The position numbers were made by a program, and so were the translations under genes. Source: Shiraia sp. slf14 (lineage: Eukaryota > Ascomycota > Dothideomycetes > Pleosporales > Shiraiaceae). From it: a stretch of 64,000 nucleotides of DNA. The stretch is from NCBI GenBank assembly GCA_000498155.1, contig AXZN01000023.1, forward strand, positions 620,001 to 684,000, written 5' to 3'. Every line of letters begins with the position of its first letter. The first letter of the stretch is position 1. Below the pieces are notes generated by a model. It saw only the letters and a program-made list of their open reading frames with translations. It did not search any database and was not told the origin of the DNA. Below, in pieces: positions 43,175-55,527 of this stretch.

Positions 43175-45271
43175 TTAACTTGCTGTATATGGAAGGTTCG
43201 CAAGCTTCCCTTGTAATATCAATGTGCCGAAACACTCTCGCAGGTCCAGGACTAAGAGGTCTGGCGCCTCCCATGCAGGCAAGGTTGCAGGTCGTTGATG
43301 GCGCTTGATCTAGTCCGAATTCATATCAGTATGCATCTCCTTTGGTCCATGCTAGGATGGCATATTACCCATGATATGTCCCACCGAGTGGACCCCCACA
43401 TCAGCGGCGTTGCTGCATTATTGCTGCGAGCGTAGAATGTGCTAATGCCCAGAGGCACTGGGCAGTACTCGTCCCACTGTGGGTTTGTGGTATCGATGTG
43501 AGCTTGACGAAGCCATCGAAGGGAAGACTCAGGGCCTGAAAAAACATTAGTATCTAGCTAAATAGTGTAAAATCATGATAAAGTAGAAAGATTGTCGTCT
43601 CTGTGTAATTTATCGTTCATATACGCAACCAAAGCATAACTAAACCACTTACCAGGAAGCCATTGCATCATCGTCCAGTTCAATAACTCATTTGGCGTCC
43701 TACAAACATACGAACATGATCAGCATGATTTACTTCCATCCGTACAAAGCACTTACCACACATAATTCCGAGCATTCAACTCGCCATCCATAGGACTAGC
43801 AGGAGGTGGTCGTATAGTCATATCAGAATCCACCCTTTCCGGCAATCCGAATTCATTATTCTGTGCTGAAACCTCCAACTCCAACTCCACCGGCGAGATG
43901 AACGGCGATCTCGTCCCTGGTGTCAAAGAAGAGCTCGAAGGACCTCGTGTATGAATAACATCCAATAACGCAGCAAGCAACCCCACTGGAGAATCACACA
44001 AGGAGAAAGACAACGTCTGTGGCCGTAACGAATACAAACGATGCAGTGTCGAACCAAACGACCGATCCGCGTGAACCGAACTATGTCCCTGTGTAGAATT
44101 TTCAGCATCAGCCTGTCCCGCAAGTTCAGAAGGCGTATATCCAAAACTCAACACCGGCAACGTCCCGCCCGTCCACCTAGCAAGCGTATACTTAAACCAC
44201 GCACCAGGACTCTTCCTCACACTAGGCTGCGCAAACGCCGGATTCGCAGTATGCACAGCGCGACAACGCTCCGGAAACCTCAGCGCAAGAGCCCGACATA
44301 TATCAAACCCCCTACATCGTCAGGATGGATAGCAAATCGCAAGAAAACAACTCACCACCCAACACCATGCACCACATACCCCCCATACCCAAGCCTCCCC
44401 ATCAACCCATCAAACAACCCCGCCGTCTCCCTCACCCCAAACTCCAGCGCTGCGCTCGCATCGCTGAATCCAAATCCCGGTATACCTACACCACACATTT
44501 CACATTAGCACCTTCCCTACCCCTATCCCTATCCCCAACCTCCCACCCTTTTCCACGGAATTATGGGACTTACTAGGAGCAACAACATGAAACGCCAACG
44601 CCGCGCCCTCGCCCATACTCGGCAGCGCATACGGATCGATCAGCGCATCCACGATCCTTTGGACTTCGATGAAGGAGGATGGCCATGAGTGGCAGATGAG
44701 GAGGGGGATGGCGTTGGGGTGGGGGGATTTCTTGTGCACGAAGTGGATGCGCAGCGTGTGGGGGTTCGAGGAGGGGTCGGTGAGGGAGGGGGTGGTGATT
44801 GTGGTGCGGAATTGCGGGAGGGAGAGGTTGAGTTGCGTTTCGGTGGTGCGCCAGGAGTAGGTTTCGAGCCTGGGGGTGGTTAGTGTGGTGTTTTCAATTG
44901 TCTCGAAAGATGGTCAGCTAGAATGGCTCGTTGGATGGTGAGAAGGCTAGGGGTTAGTGTCTTTCTCTCGGGGTGTTGCTGGATGTGATTTATCTTGTGA
45001 AGCCCAGCGTACCAGAAGTCTAAGAGAGGCTCGAGAATGGCCTTGGGCGTGCCGTGTTCCCATTGTCGGTCTTCAGGGAGGTCGAGGTCGCGTGGGAGTC
45101 GGGTGAGTTCCAATTTCTGCTTGGTGAGTTCTAGGTATCGTGAAGAAACCTACTGGACGATTAGTCCAAATTGAAAATATCGAAATCGTCACGATTGTAT
45201 GTCCTTACATGCATACTATAAGTCGTGATGGCATCATTTTCGTCCGTTTGATGCTGCATTTTGGTAGCCAT
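43175..45271 (-). CDS. Epoxide-hydrolase-like protein lacking catalytic Asp and His
   Basis: Eight exons (45271-45209, 45149-45013, 44869-44574, 44485-44356, 44311-43757, 43699-43653, 43535-43369, 43309-43175) give 509 residues. The N-terminal epoxide-hydrolase domain (YLELTKQKLELTRLP, WEHGTPKAILEPLLDFW, SWRTTETQLN) and the alpha/beta-hydrolase fold (IPGFGFSDAS, SPGAWFKYTLARW, RTPNELLNWTMMQW) are clear. The three signature sites are all changed. The HGWPGS loop is HSWPSS (127-132). The nucleophile motif GGDWG reads GVGWG (Gly208 for Asp). The C-terminal GGHF reads PATL (Thr474 for His). A Ser/Pro-rich insert in the lid adds length. The fold is kept while chemistry should be lost, so this is a pseudoenzyme, or a diverged protein with another role. 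Intron 2 (143 nt) and exon 8 are the least certain parts. Confidence 0.78.
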
Positions 45272-45760
45272 GATTATACATTTGTTAAACAATCAACACT
45301 CTAGAGAACGAGTAGGCCCATCTGGTGTCACAAGTACCTTAACATGTCCAAATATTAGACTCCAGAAAATACATTCCCGGTGGATCTCCCGTCCAATAGT
45401 TAGTCTAAGCGCACTTCAATAGTATGATATCTCAAAGTCACGTCAGTTTAGACAAAGGGTTACGCGTTTCATGACGGACTCTACGATTCTGGGATAAGCT
45501 TGCTATTTTTCTTGCATTGTTGTTGGTTGTAATTTCTTCTTTCTCACTAATCTTTGCCACCATCTGTGGCTGAGCACAGTGGCGTTCAGGTTTTAAGGTT
45601 TCCACCGACGCGATCGGCAAACATCAGTTTCGAAACAGGGCCCAGTATTTATCCTGCAGCTCAGGGACGCCAATCAGCGTTCAACAACCCAGTTCTTGAG
45701 GCATGGAGAGATAGTAGTTCGTCTAACAATTTGCCACTCGGTAGTGGAAGCGAGCTGCGG
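45272..45760. promoter_or_regulatory. Spacer between the epoxide-hydrolase-like gene and HID1
   Basis: Holds the promoter of the epoxide-hydrolase-like gene and the 3' end of HID1, both on the minus strand. A plus-strand ORF (45554-45859) only mirrors the HID1 end. Confidence 0.4.
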
Positions 45761-48671
45761 TTAGACGTCCCTAACAGTGTTGCCGTTGTTCGCTGTGGTA
45801 CGATGCGCACCCTGACTGGCAGTTCCACGCAAATTGAGACTGCCAATGCGTTGCACTAAGTTACTTCCGACGGCGTCTACAGCCCCTCGAGGCTGCATCA
45901 ATGAAGGTGCCTGAGCGGCGGCCTCTTGAACTTTAAACAACCTAATACTAGTGTTATTCCAAACTCCAGCCGTACCTTTGGCCACGAGCATTTCTTGTGC
46001 AAATACGAATCCCCATAAGAGAGATTCGTACCATCCAAGAGACAGTGGCGACCATTCAAACAGATGAACCCTGATAGGTGTCGGTTCGATGCCCCGTATT
46101 TCTGTCTCGCGGATCGTTGTTAGCGCCTCTGCGGTATCGTTCGCACTACCCGAGTTCGGAATTAGGGGCCCCAGCTGAGAGATCAACATGAGGATAGTGT
46201 GAAGCGGCAGCCCCGAGAGCCAGCTTTCAAGCTATGCCAAGTATTAGCAATGATTCAAGGCTGGAATTATGAACGTACCCATGTCGCAGACGGCGTAAAG
46301 AATTCGTTAACAGCCAAAGCTGGCGTGGCAGCACTGCTTAGGCTAGTCACGCTGTTTTGCCTTGAAAATGTGGGCTGGCCGACAGGCATCTTGCCTCTTG
46401 CCTTTTCGGACATGCCACGCAGCTGAAGTGGGACAGATTCATCTACCGAAGACGCAATCGATGCGCTCCGTGAAGCACCTGCCGGTGATTGTATTGTTGA
46501 TTGTTGCGGCTCAGAGGGGCGCGGTTCGTCAGCATCCGAGTCGTCATCATCACCTATAGCGAAAGCACTATTCTCTTCTGGTACGTTACCAAGCGTAGGA
46601 GTCCGTGAGACTGTAGGGCTCCTTAAGCTATCAATTGAGTTTGTCCTTTGAAGATCAGATGCGCTCTCTTTACGTAGCTGATTTTGGCGTTCAATTTCTT
46701 CCTGACCACTCTCAAGAGTAAAGTCTCGTAATGCTTGGAACTTTTTACGTGATCGCACAATCGCGTAAATGAGGTTTGGATTATCTACCCTGAGTCAGCT
46801 TACCAAAGATCATGTTTAATGGGGTTCGTACGCTGGTATTGGTGCTCAATTATTGCGTTCAAAACTTCTAATAATGATTGCAAGAGTGTGTGGTTGTTCT
46901 CGTTTGCGAATAAGAAACTGGGAGATGACATGGATGCGAATAACTGGAGGAGTTTTGAGCTCGGAGCACGGCCAAGATTCTGGACATATGCTGCAATGTT
47001 GTTGAGAATGGCTAGTAAAGCAGGGTACACTGCATCTAGTCTGCCTTTGCCGGTGGTTAGCAGAGTGTAGATAGACTGTTATGGTCAGCACACGATTCTC
47101 AGTCTCTTATTTGTACTCTTACAGTGATGACATAGTCGGCATATGTGCCGTGGAAATTGGGAATCCGTATGCTCTGGGGAAGTGAGTCTTGTCCTTCGAA
47201 GGTCTTATTTAGGCTCTTCCCAAAATTTGGCTCTACACTTAGGGTTTGGAGAACGAATACACACATGCGCACAAGGCCTTGTTTGGTAGGGTCGTTTCGT
47301 TGGTCAATGGCATAGTACAGGACCAGGACAACAAAGTCGTGAGCTCTGTCAGTGTCAATGATAAAGGAACGGAAGCGCTTGTTGCATTGCAAAGCTTCCC
47401 AAAACAACATGATCATCTCAGGGGCCCAAGTTAAGGATTTTTGACTACCAGGCAGGTAAGATGTGTTGGCTTGTAGCTGTGTTTCGTTAGCGAATAGTCT
47501 AAAATGTGCAATGTGATACATACAGGTTGATTGAGGATGCGTGTCATTCCATCTACCAGAAATTGAAAGTCTTGTGGTCTATGTAAGCGACCAAGGAAAT
47601 GCCGGAAGAAATTCTTAGGTGCTGGGCCGTTTCCAGGTTCGGGTATAGGATACAAGACTAGTACTAGAAGTAATTGCAAGCAATATGTTACTAGGATCTG
47701 TCTCTGGTCTTTGAATACAACGTGATCGTAAGGCACGCGCCAGGTCGCCGGATTATATTTTAACGTCTGCAACTATTAGTGTATGAAGTGAGCGAGAAGC
47801 CATTCCAACTTACCGTGTTCAGTAGAGAGCACAGCACTGAAAGTACGACCTGTTTATCTGGACAAGTTGCAATGTATGTGATCGCTCTGACCCCTTTGAC
47901 TGGGAGAATGGCTGCTGACACGTACATAGACTTGCTTGCGAAAGTAAGCAACAATCGCAATATTTCGGTTCTATTGCTTTCAAACTCCTTGGTTGAAGCG
48001 ACAGGTGTGTTGCAGCCCACACCACTCTGCCATATCGCATATGTGACCTTGTTCTTGTTCGCTGGTACTTTGGGAAGGGTGAAGTCTGAGAAGAACAGCA
48101 GATCAATCAACGTATCAATGATCTCTTCAGCGAGAGGTTTGGCCTTTTCGAATTCTGGCTCGCGCTCGGTGGGTGTCTGCTCTGGATCGGCCTCGTCGAA
48201 AATGACCTCGCTGCGCAACTGGCCACGGCGACTGCGTTTCCGGCGCTCCGCCCAAAAGAACTTCTCCTCCCATTGCTCCAAATGGTCGGCCTCATAAAGA
48301 AAGGGTAGCAAGCGCGTGAGGACACGAATGCAGTTGAGGGCATCTCGCTCGGGCGCCAATTCAGGGTCGGGGAAAGAGGGGTGATTGCGCAGGACACAGA
48401 GCCGCGACGTTACAGCGAGCACCAGCGTCTCGAGGTTGGCGAGGTTGCTGTCGCGGGTACGGCGTATATCTGCAGGCGAGAAGAGCGAAAATACATCTTC
48501 TGTCGACTCGGGCAGCTCCCAGAACTACATCCACAATCAGTACCACTCGCACAAGTACATAGCAAGACAGCGTACACTGGTCCAGTAAGGATCATCGGCG
48601 GCAATGGCCGTGGGCTCTGCCAGGCGGAAGATGCCCTGCTTGAAGGTGAGTTTTGAGTCGGATGCGCCCAT
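45761..48671 (-). CDS. HID1-family protein (Golgi/secretory trafficking)
   Basis: Seven exons (48671-48576, 48524-47814, 47766-47524, 47476-47123, 47075-46832, 46784-46279, 46231-45761) encode 874 residues. The start MGASDSKLTFKQGIFRLAEP is the HID1 N-terminus with a myristoylation-type Gly2. Further family blocks are LRNHPSFPDPELAPERDALNC, FFRHFLGRLHRPQDFQFLVDG, ANTSYLPGSQKSLTWAPEM and EHQYQHNPNLIYAIVRSR. HID1 is a peripheral membrane protein of the medial/trans-Golgi involved in secretory sorting in animals; the S. pombe relative is Ftp105. The donor of intron 5 is GTACG at 46831, not the nearer GTAAG, which would end the frame; with it the conserved block is restored. A Ser/Asp-rich stretch near 620-700 is probably disordered. 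Confidence 0.9.
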
Positions 48672-49224
48672 TGGAATGCATGCCACTCGTTCAGGTGCGC
48701 ATCACTAGGTTGGTCTGTGGACGCTGCTGAGGTGCTGTGCTTGGCTCTACCAAGCTGGGGGGGATTGACGTTGGTCCTGCGGCCTGCCGACGTCGCCTCA
48801 CATGCTTTCGCGACACCCAGGCGACGCGTCTTTCAGATCACTACCGCAGAGCTTTAAAATGGCTGCACAATGCTGGTACCGAGCAGGTTGATCGTATATG
48901 AAGATCACATAACATTTCCCCCTTCAATTTTCCACACATTCGTGGTACGATTGGTGATGTGATCCAAGGCTGCACTACGTCATTACATAAGCGACCAGGC
49001 ATAACATCTCCAGGCACCGCCACTGTCTCAAACATTTCTTTCACTTCCATTATTCCTCGACCGTCCCCATCTGACTTGCGCCCACGCCCGTAAAGCACGT
49101 CTTGTGCATCACCTGCCGTTCACTTTCGCCGTCATCGTCTACAGTGTATCAGCTCGAAAGCCGATAGCCGATAGCCCATCTCCATCACCAGCAAGGCGCA
49201 CCGCCTGGTGCAGCCGCCGTGACA
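48672..49224. promoter_or_regulatory. Divergent promoter HID1 / XPB helicase
   Basis: 553 bases between two oppositely oriented housekeeping genes. No TATA box is obvious, as is common for such genes; a CT-rich leader precedes the helicase ATG. Confidence 0.45.
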
Positions 49225-51639
49225 ATGCCACCTAAGCGCAAGGCTCAGAGTGCTGCAGAAGCAGAGGCAGAGGATGGGTGGGATGATCAGGATGAGGGTC
49301 CCATGAGCGATCAGGAGACGTTTGACCAGCTCAAGGAGGAGTTTGATGTCAAGGCCATGACAAAGCGTGCGCGAGCCGGTCGAGTCAAAGATGCTGCAGC
49401 GGATCTCTTCAGGAAGAGTGATCAGTGGAACGCGCCGCTCAAGCCTGACCACCATAATCGTCCACTCTGGGTTAACGATGCTGGAGGCATCATCCTCGAA
49501 TCATTTCATCCACTCTTTGATGAAGCCCAGGACTTTTTGATCAACATTGCCGAGCCACAGTCGCGTGTGTCCAAAATGCATGAATACCAATTAACCACGC
49601 ACAGTCTGTTTGCTGCAGTCAGTGTCGGTCACTCTAATAAGGAGATTATCGACAAACTAGACAGATACTCTAAGACGGCGTTGTCTGATGCCATCATCTC
49701 CTTTGTTGAGAAATCCACGTCTGCGTTCGGCAAGGCAAAGATTGTCCTGAAAAAGACACTGTCGTTTATAGAGAGTGAAGACCCTGCTATACTTCAAAAG
49801 CTGCTGCGCGATCCTATTGTTGCCGAGTGCCGAGCAGACCCTACCGAAGGTCTTATCAAAGAAGCTGCACCCAAGATTGGCCAGATGATTATCCCTGGTA
49901 CCAAGCTGGCAGCAGGTGCAAATCAAATGACACAGCAACAGCAGGCACTTCCAGAAAACCCTGCCCCAAGTGACATGATTGCATCTCTCAGAGAGGATGA
50001 TGACGACGAAGAGGTCGCGCAGGTACACTCATTCCAAATCAAGAGTGCAGAACGTGAACGCGTCGTAAAGCGCTGTCGGTCTATTGGACTCCCGCTCACT
50101 GAGGAGTACGACTTCAATAATGATGAAGAGAATCCGAATCTGGAGATTGATCTCAAGCCTCATGCACAGATTCGATACTACCAAGAGAAGGCTCTCAGCA
50201 AGATGTTTTCAAACTCACGTGCGAGATCAGGCATTATCGTGTTGCCGTGCGGTGCGGGCAAAACTCTAGTCGGCATTACTGCAGCCTGTGGTGTCAAAAA
50301 GTCCATCATCGTCCTGTGCACCAGTGCCATGTCTGTCGTTCAATGGAGAGCCGAATTCATCAAGTGGTCAAATATCAATCCTGAAGATGTCGCCGTATTC
50401 ACTGCAGACAATAAAAACTTCTTCCCTCGTAATGCTGGAATTATCATCAGCACATACTCCATGATCAGTAATGCCCGGAAGCGTTCCTACGATGCTGAAA
50501 AAGTCATGGCGGAGATTCGAAAGAGAGAATGGGGACTGTTGATTGCCGATGAAGTGCACGTCGTACCAGCCAACATTTTCAAAAAGGTCACTTATGAGAT
50601 TGCCTCTCATGCCAAACTTGGCCTGACCGCTACCCTACTTCGAGAAGATGACAAGATTGATGACCTCAACTTCCTGATAGGACCGAAGTTGTACGAAGCC
50701 AATTGGCAAGAGTTGTCAGAACAAGGCCATATTGCCCGTGTGCAATGCGCCGAGGTGTGGTGCCAAATGACGCCCGAATTCTACACAGAATGGCTGAAGC
50801 CTTCGTCGTTGCAAAAGAGAGCGCTTTTGTCAATCATGAACCCCAAGAAATTCCAGGCATGTCAATTCTTGATCAACTACCATGAATCACGAGGCGACAA
50901 GATCATCGTCTTCTCAGACAACGTATACGCACTGGAAAAATATTCACGCAAACTTGGAAAAGCATACATTTACGGAGCCACACCTCAACAAGAGCGCCTT
51001 CGTATTTTGGAAAATTTCCAACACAACGAATTGGTCAACACTATTTTCCTGTCCAAGATTGGCGATACAAGTCTAGATTTACCGGAAGCAACATGCTTGA
51101 TTCAGATTTCATCACATTATGGGTCTCGACGTCAAGAAGCTCAGCGACTCGGACGTATCCTCCGAGCCAAACGACGAAACGATGAAGGGTTTAATGCTTT
51201 TTTCTACTCGCTCGTATCCAAAGATACGGATGAAATGTATTATTCGTCGAAACGACAAGCATTCCTGGTGGACCAAGGCTATGCTTTCAAGGTTATCACA
51301 AGGCTTGAGGGCTTGGAGAATTCCGAGAACCTTGCATTCGCCACACCAACAGAGCGACGAGAGCTGTTGATGGATGTGCTATTAGCCCGAGACGAAGACG
51401 CCAAGGAAGAGAGGATTGAAGGCGATGCTTTTGGAACTCGCTATGCCGCGGGAGCCGATAGTAAGAAGAAAAAGAATGGGGTTCGGAGAGCAGCGGGAAC
51501 ACTATCAGAACTGTCCGGTGGACAAACGATGGCGTACATGGAATTCAACAAGAGCCGCAACAAGGAACTCAAGGGCACCAAAGGAGTACAAAATGCCTTC
51601 CTCAAGAAACTCGCCAACTCCTCCAAGAAGAAAGCCTAG
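49225..51639 (+). CDS. SSL2: TFIIH DNA translocase/helicase subunit XPB (Rad25/Ssl2)
   Basis: An intronless gene of 804 residues. XPB is the 3'-5' ATPase of TFIIH that opens promoters for RNA polymerase II and DNA around lesions in nucleotide excision repair. The N-terminal acidic/basic region is followed by the XPB-specific domain (NRPLWVNDAGGIILESFHPL). Walker A PCGAGKTLVG is at about 342-351 and the DEVH box at about 443. The RED motif (LLREDDKI) and helicase motif VI QRLGRILRAKR are intact. The C-terminus ends in the conserved SELSGGQTMAYMEF and a Lys-rich tail. The ATG at 49225 is used; the GTG two codons earlier is not. Codon use is uniform. Confidence 0.97.
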   Translation: MPPKRKAQSAAEAEAEDGWDDQDEGPMSDQETFDQLKEEFDVKAMTKRARAGRVKDAAADLFRKSDQWNAPLKPDHHNRPLWVNDAGGIILESFHPLFDEAQDFLINIAEPQSRVSKMHEYQLTTHSLFAAVSVGHSNKEIIDKLDRYSKTALSDAIISFVEKSTSAFGKAKIVLKKTLSFIESEDPAILQKLLRDPIVAECRADPTEGLIKEAAPKIGQMIIPGTKLAAGANQMTQQQQALPENPAPSDMIASLREDDDDEEVAQVHSFQIKSAERERVVKRCRSIGLPLTEEYDFNNDEENPNLEIDLKPHAQIRYYQEKALSKMFSNSRARSGIIVLPCGAGKTLVGITAACGVKKSIIVLCTSAMSVVQWRAEFIKWSNINPEDVAVFTADNKNFFPRNAGIIISTYSMISNARKRSYDAEKVMAEIRKREWGLLIADEVHVVPANIFKKVTYEIASHAKLGLTATLLREDDKIDDLNFLIGPKLYEANWQELSEQGHIARVQCAEVWCQMTPEFYTEWLKPSSLQKRALLSIMNPKKFQACQFLINYHESRGDKIIVFSDNVYALEKYSRKLGKAYIYGATPQQERLRILENFQHNELVNTIFLSKIGDTSLDLPEATCLIQISSHYGSRRQEAQRLGRILRAKRRNDEGFNAFFYSLVSKDTDEMYYSSKRQAFLVDQGYAFKVITRLEGLENSENLAFATPTERRELLMDVLLARDEDAKEERIEGDAFGTRYAAGADSKKKKNGVRRAAGTLSELSGGQTMAYMEFNKSRNKELKGTKGVQNAFLKKLANSSKKKA

Positions 51640-52234
51640 TCAAAAACTCCCCGATCAACCATCAGGCACCCCAAGTTCCACGACTCTGCGGCGCCAACAA
51701 CAAAGCAAATGCGATATTTCGGAACGTGATAAGTCCCCAGCATGACATGTAACCCCCCTGATTGGCCACGGCCCAACTTGCGCTTTTACGCACCCTCTCC
51801 CGGAGCAACTTCCGTAGATTGTACCACATAAAGTAATTTAAGTTTTTTAGCACATACATACACAGTAGTAGCCTTTTCTCGCCATCCCACGAAAGTAACT
51901 AAAATTGTCCCCACCCCGTCATGCAAGCCCCAGCTGAAATCCCATGCCCCCCCCGAAAAGGCATCCGATAGTTAACGCCTGCGCCATCTAGCCCAGGGTA
52001 TGTCTTTATCCCCCTGTATGTAACTATGTGCTAGGTAGGTATGTATGTAGTCATGGACATATACTATGTGCTATGTATGTAGTGCACTGAATGGCAACGC
52101 CGAGATTGCGCCTATCTCACCGCTAATTTTTGCTCTGGCATGTTGTCGTTCGATTACATACGCTACGTATATGGCACATGTATGCGTATACGCTGTACGC
52201 TGTTCGGTGGCTAGGCAGGAAGAGACGCTGGGTG

Positions 52235-52267
52235 GGTAGGTAGGTAGGTAGGTAGGTAGGTAGGTAG
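52235..52267 (+). repeat. GTAG tetranucleotide repeat
   Basis: About eight GTAG/TAGG units. The complementary CTAC array occurs at 59388-59417. Confidence 0.9.
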
Positions 52268-55200
52268 CGCATAGCATCGTGCGGTGTTTGACTTTTGCGG
52301 CGCGCGGGGATGGCGAGAACGTACGTTTCTGGCGTGATGTTTGGGGGTTGGGGGTTAGTTTCTGTTTAGTGGTTAGATTGGCTAGGTAGTAGTTATCACG
52401 TGCTATGTAGAGGAACGAGAGACGAGATGTTGCAGCCAAGCGCAGGTCGAGCTACGAAGAAACGAAGTCAACATCACAGAGCAAGTGCCAATACCTTTAC
52501 TGGTATGGCAAGAATATAATCAATTACGCGCACACATGATTGCGACAAGTCATGGATATCCACACGGCGATTCCATCTTGGCTCACTCGCTCATCTCGCT
52601 CAGCGAACCTGCTCCTGCCTCCATCCATGTCGCCATCCAAGCGTCCTTCGTAAAGTGGGGCACCACAGCCGCCGCCATCATCGCCGGAGGTAGAAGTAGA
52701 AGCGCGCTCTCAGCTCCGACGAATTCTTCCAGTCCACTATATTCACATCTCAAGTCTACATCTCAAATCCACATAGGTATCAAATGCTAAGTGCCAAGTG
52801 CAAATCCCCAATACCCATCCCTTCCCCACGCAAGATAAAGGAAAGTAAGCACCGAAACCTAAACACATACATGCATACATGCATACTTACTTTGGAAGTA
52901 AGCTGGATGTAGGTAAGCCATTCCACGTATACACAGTAAGCGCCCTCCTACGGGCAGCCAATCTACGTCGCGTCGGCGCTGCGTCCGGTCGGGTGTGCAT
53001 GCTAGCAATCTAACTAACAATCTGACTTGCTAATCGCTCCGTTCGGAGCGCGGGCTTGGCCTGATCCGATCTGATCTGATGTGAGACGAGCTGCCGTGCT
53101 GTGCTATGTTGAGTTGTGCCGATGGGCTGGAGTGGAGTGCCGTGAGGATTGAGTCGGCTTCATGATCTAGGGTTGGACTGGAGATGGGTATGTGTGTGTA
53201 GGGTTCGGAGAGGAGCCGAGTGTGTTGAGGGAGCATGGGGCATGGAGGGCCCTGGGTGAAGTGAAACGTAGCGATGGGATGGGATGGGAGGGTAGGAGGA
53301 TGAAAGTAAGTTGGGTTGGGTGTAGCTTGATAGGTAGTACAAAGCCGTGTATTTGCATTCTCCTTCATGTACATACTATGTGTAAGAACTCAGAGATTTG
53401 CAATATTCACTCGTATTCCGACATGGATTGCATTGGGCTTTTCGACAACTGCTCGGAGATGCCCGCGGAGATTACTTGCGCAATGTGTGGAGTAAGAAAG
53501 ATATGTGGGCGCTAAGTCATCCAATCAATCTGATTATCATCGCAGCCGTTGACAATGGCTGTACTATGTATGATTGCTAGCGAGCGACTATTCAACAGCC
53601 ACATCCATGAACGCCGACAAGCAAGGCACCTGGAAGTGGACCCCGAAAAGAGGATGCATGGGGGGGAGTGAAGGACACGTGGGGCGCAGATGCATAGATG
53701 ATAGCAGTATGTAGAAAAAGTACTTGGTACAGTGAACCAAAAGGACTCAACGACGTCACACGCATACACGGCCTCACGTCTCCATCCCAACCCCCATCAG
53801 TCGCAACACCAAGCCCAAGACCAGAAGCAATCACGTTCCCATGCACGTTATGCACGCATGCGTCTCAGCCAGCCAATCACAGCGCGCTGATCGCCCAGCA
53901 CCGCTTCGGGCAGCGCGCGGAAACCCGAATCCATGGGAACACCCGTCTCGAAGGATCTTGACACGTCGGGCCAGACTGCGACTCGCAGGCATGCGCGCGC
54001 CCATCGGTCGGCGGCGGCAGGCTGGGCTGGGTGGGCAACAAAGTTAGATCGCAGCGGGTTTGACACAGGCCATGTGCAGCGGCGGAAGCTCTCCGAAGCG
54101 CTGTGATTCACCGCGGACGTAATAGCCGACTGGACTGCGGGCTGTCCGGGGGGGTGGCATGCGCCATGGTGTGTGAGTGTGTGTCTTGCATTTGGGCGCG
54201 CCCCCGGTTGGGATGGAGAGCGGCCGGAAAGGCGTTAACGTGGAAGGGTGTGGGTGGGTAGCAAGGCACGGCAGCATTTTTCATACACAGTGGTACTAGT
54301 ACGGTAGGATGTAGACAGGTTAGTGTGAGGGTGAGTGGGGACAAGGGTGCCGTGGGCAAGGAATTTTGCGCACAACGGTGATTAGTGATGAGTAATTGGA
54401 AAATGGGTTGCAGGTACCTAGTTTGCTTTGCTGATTTGGATCGCCTGGGACGAGACGAGGGTATACGATGGTAGTGCAGGTAGCGTGGAGGATGTGCTGG
54501 TGATTACTTTCCCCCCCCTCTCTTTTTGCCTTTCTGACATGAAGTGCCGTTGTTGTGTAGCAAAGCAGCAGCAGCCATGGCGTCACACGTCACGCGAAGA
54601 ATGGGGAGAGGGGAGAGGGGGTGAGGGTGAGAGTGAGAGGTTCGAGTAGCAATGCCGTAGCGAGCGTAGTCACGGTGGAGTAGGTCGGCAACGGAGGGCC
54701 AGAGACCAGCAGGAAGCATGCTTGCGATGACTAGTGACCCCGACCGAGGCAAGGTTTGGGAGAGGCGTGAGAGGGAGAGTCGCCATGGCCATCAGGTCAA
54801 CGGGGCGGGTGTCGGGCTACTTGACCTTCGGAGACAGATCCGTGGCGAATCGTTCGCCACTAAACTGCTCCGCGGAGCGCATCTGGCCTTGGTTTTTGGC
54901 GGCGCTGGGCGGGCCAAAAAAAAAAGAGCGTCCCCCAGAAGAGCCGCCGCGCGCCTGAAAAAGAAGAAAAAAGAGAGAAAGAGAGAGAGAGCGAGCGTGC
55001 ACGTGTGTCTGTGTGTCTTGTGTGTCTGCGACTGTGGGTGGTGGTGATGGTTAGTGTCGCTACCCAGCGCGCGCCAAATTTGTTGCCCTTCACTTGCGCG
55101 AACGAACAAAGCCTTGCACATCCCGGGTCTGCTGCCGTTCCCGGGACCCCTTCTCTTGCTTTCTCTCGTCTTTGCTGGATTCTGTATCGACGCCTTTCTT

Positions 55201-55369
55201 GTCTGGTTCTGTCTGGCCCTAGGGTTAGTTGTGCTATCCTGGCCCACGCTCCGGCCTGAGCTCGTGCCTGCCTTGCACCTGCCCTGCCCAGTCGTGCCTT
55301 CCTTCCTTCCCTTTCCCTGGTGCTATTATCGGCATGCCTTCCCCCGAAAATCTCTTAACCCTCGTCCCT

Positions 55370-55527
55370 GTCCTTGTCCTTGACCTTGACTTGACCTTGA
55401 CCTTGACCTGATCACCGTCGCTGTCTCTACCTTTGCCGATATCACTGTCTCTGCCTCGACCTCCACCTGACCTAACCTCAACCTCAACCTCAACCTCAAC
55501 CTCAACTTCAACTTCAACCTCAACTTC
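55370..55527 (+). repeat. CTTGAC and CCTCAA hexamer arrays
   Basis: Two pyrimidine-biased arrays, (CCTTGA)n around 55370-55410 and (CCTCAA)n/(CTTCAA)n around 55474-55527, lie 180-340 bases before the ATG of the Zn2Cys6 gene, probably within its leader or core promoter. Confidence 0.75.

Noticed and set aside
46780..46840. Apparent frame break in HID1
   Set aside because: Explained by using the GTACG donor at 46831, which gives a 47-nt intron and restores a conserved block.
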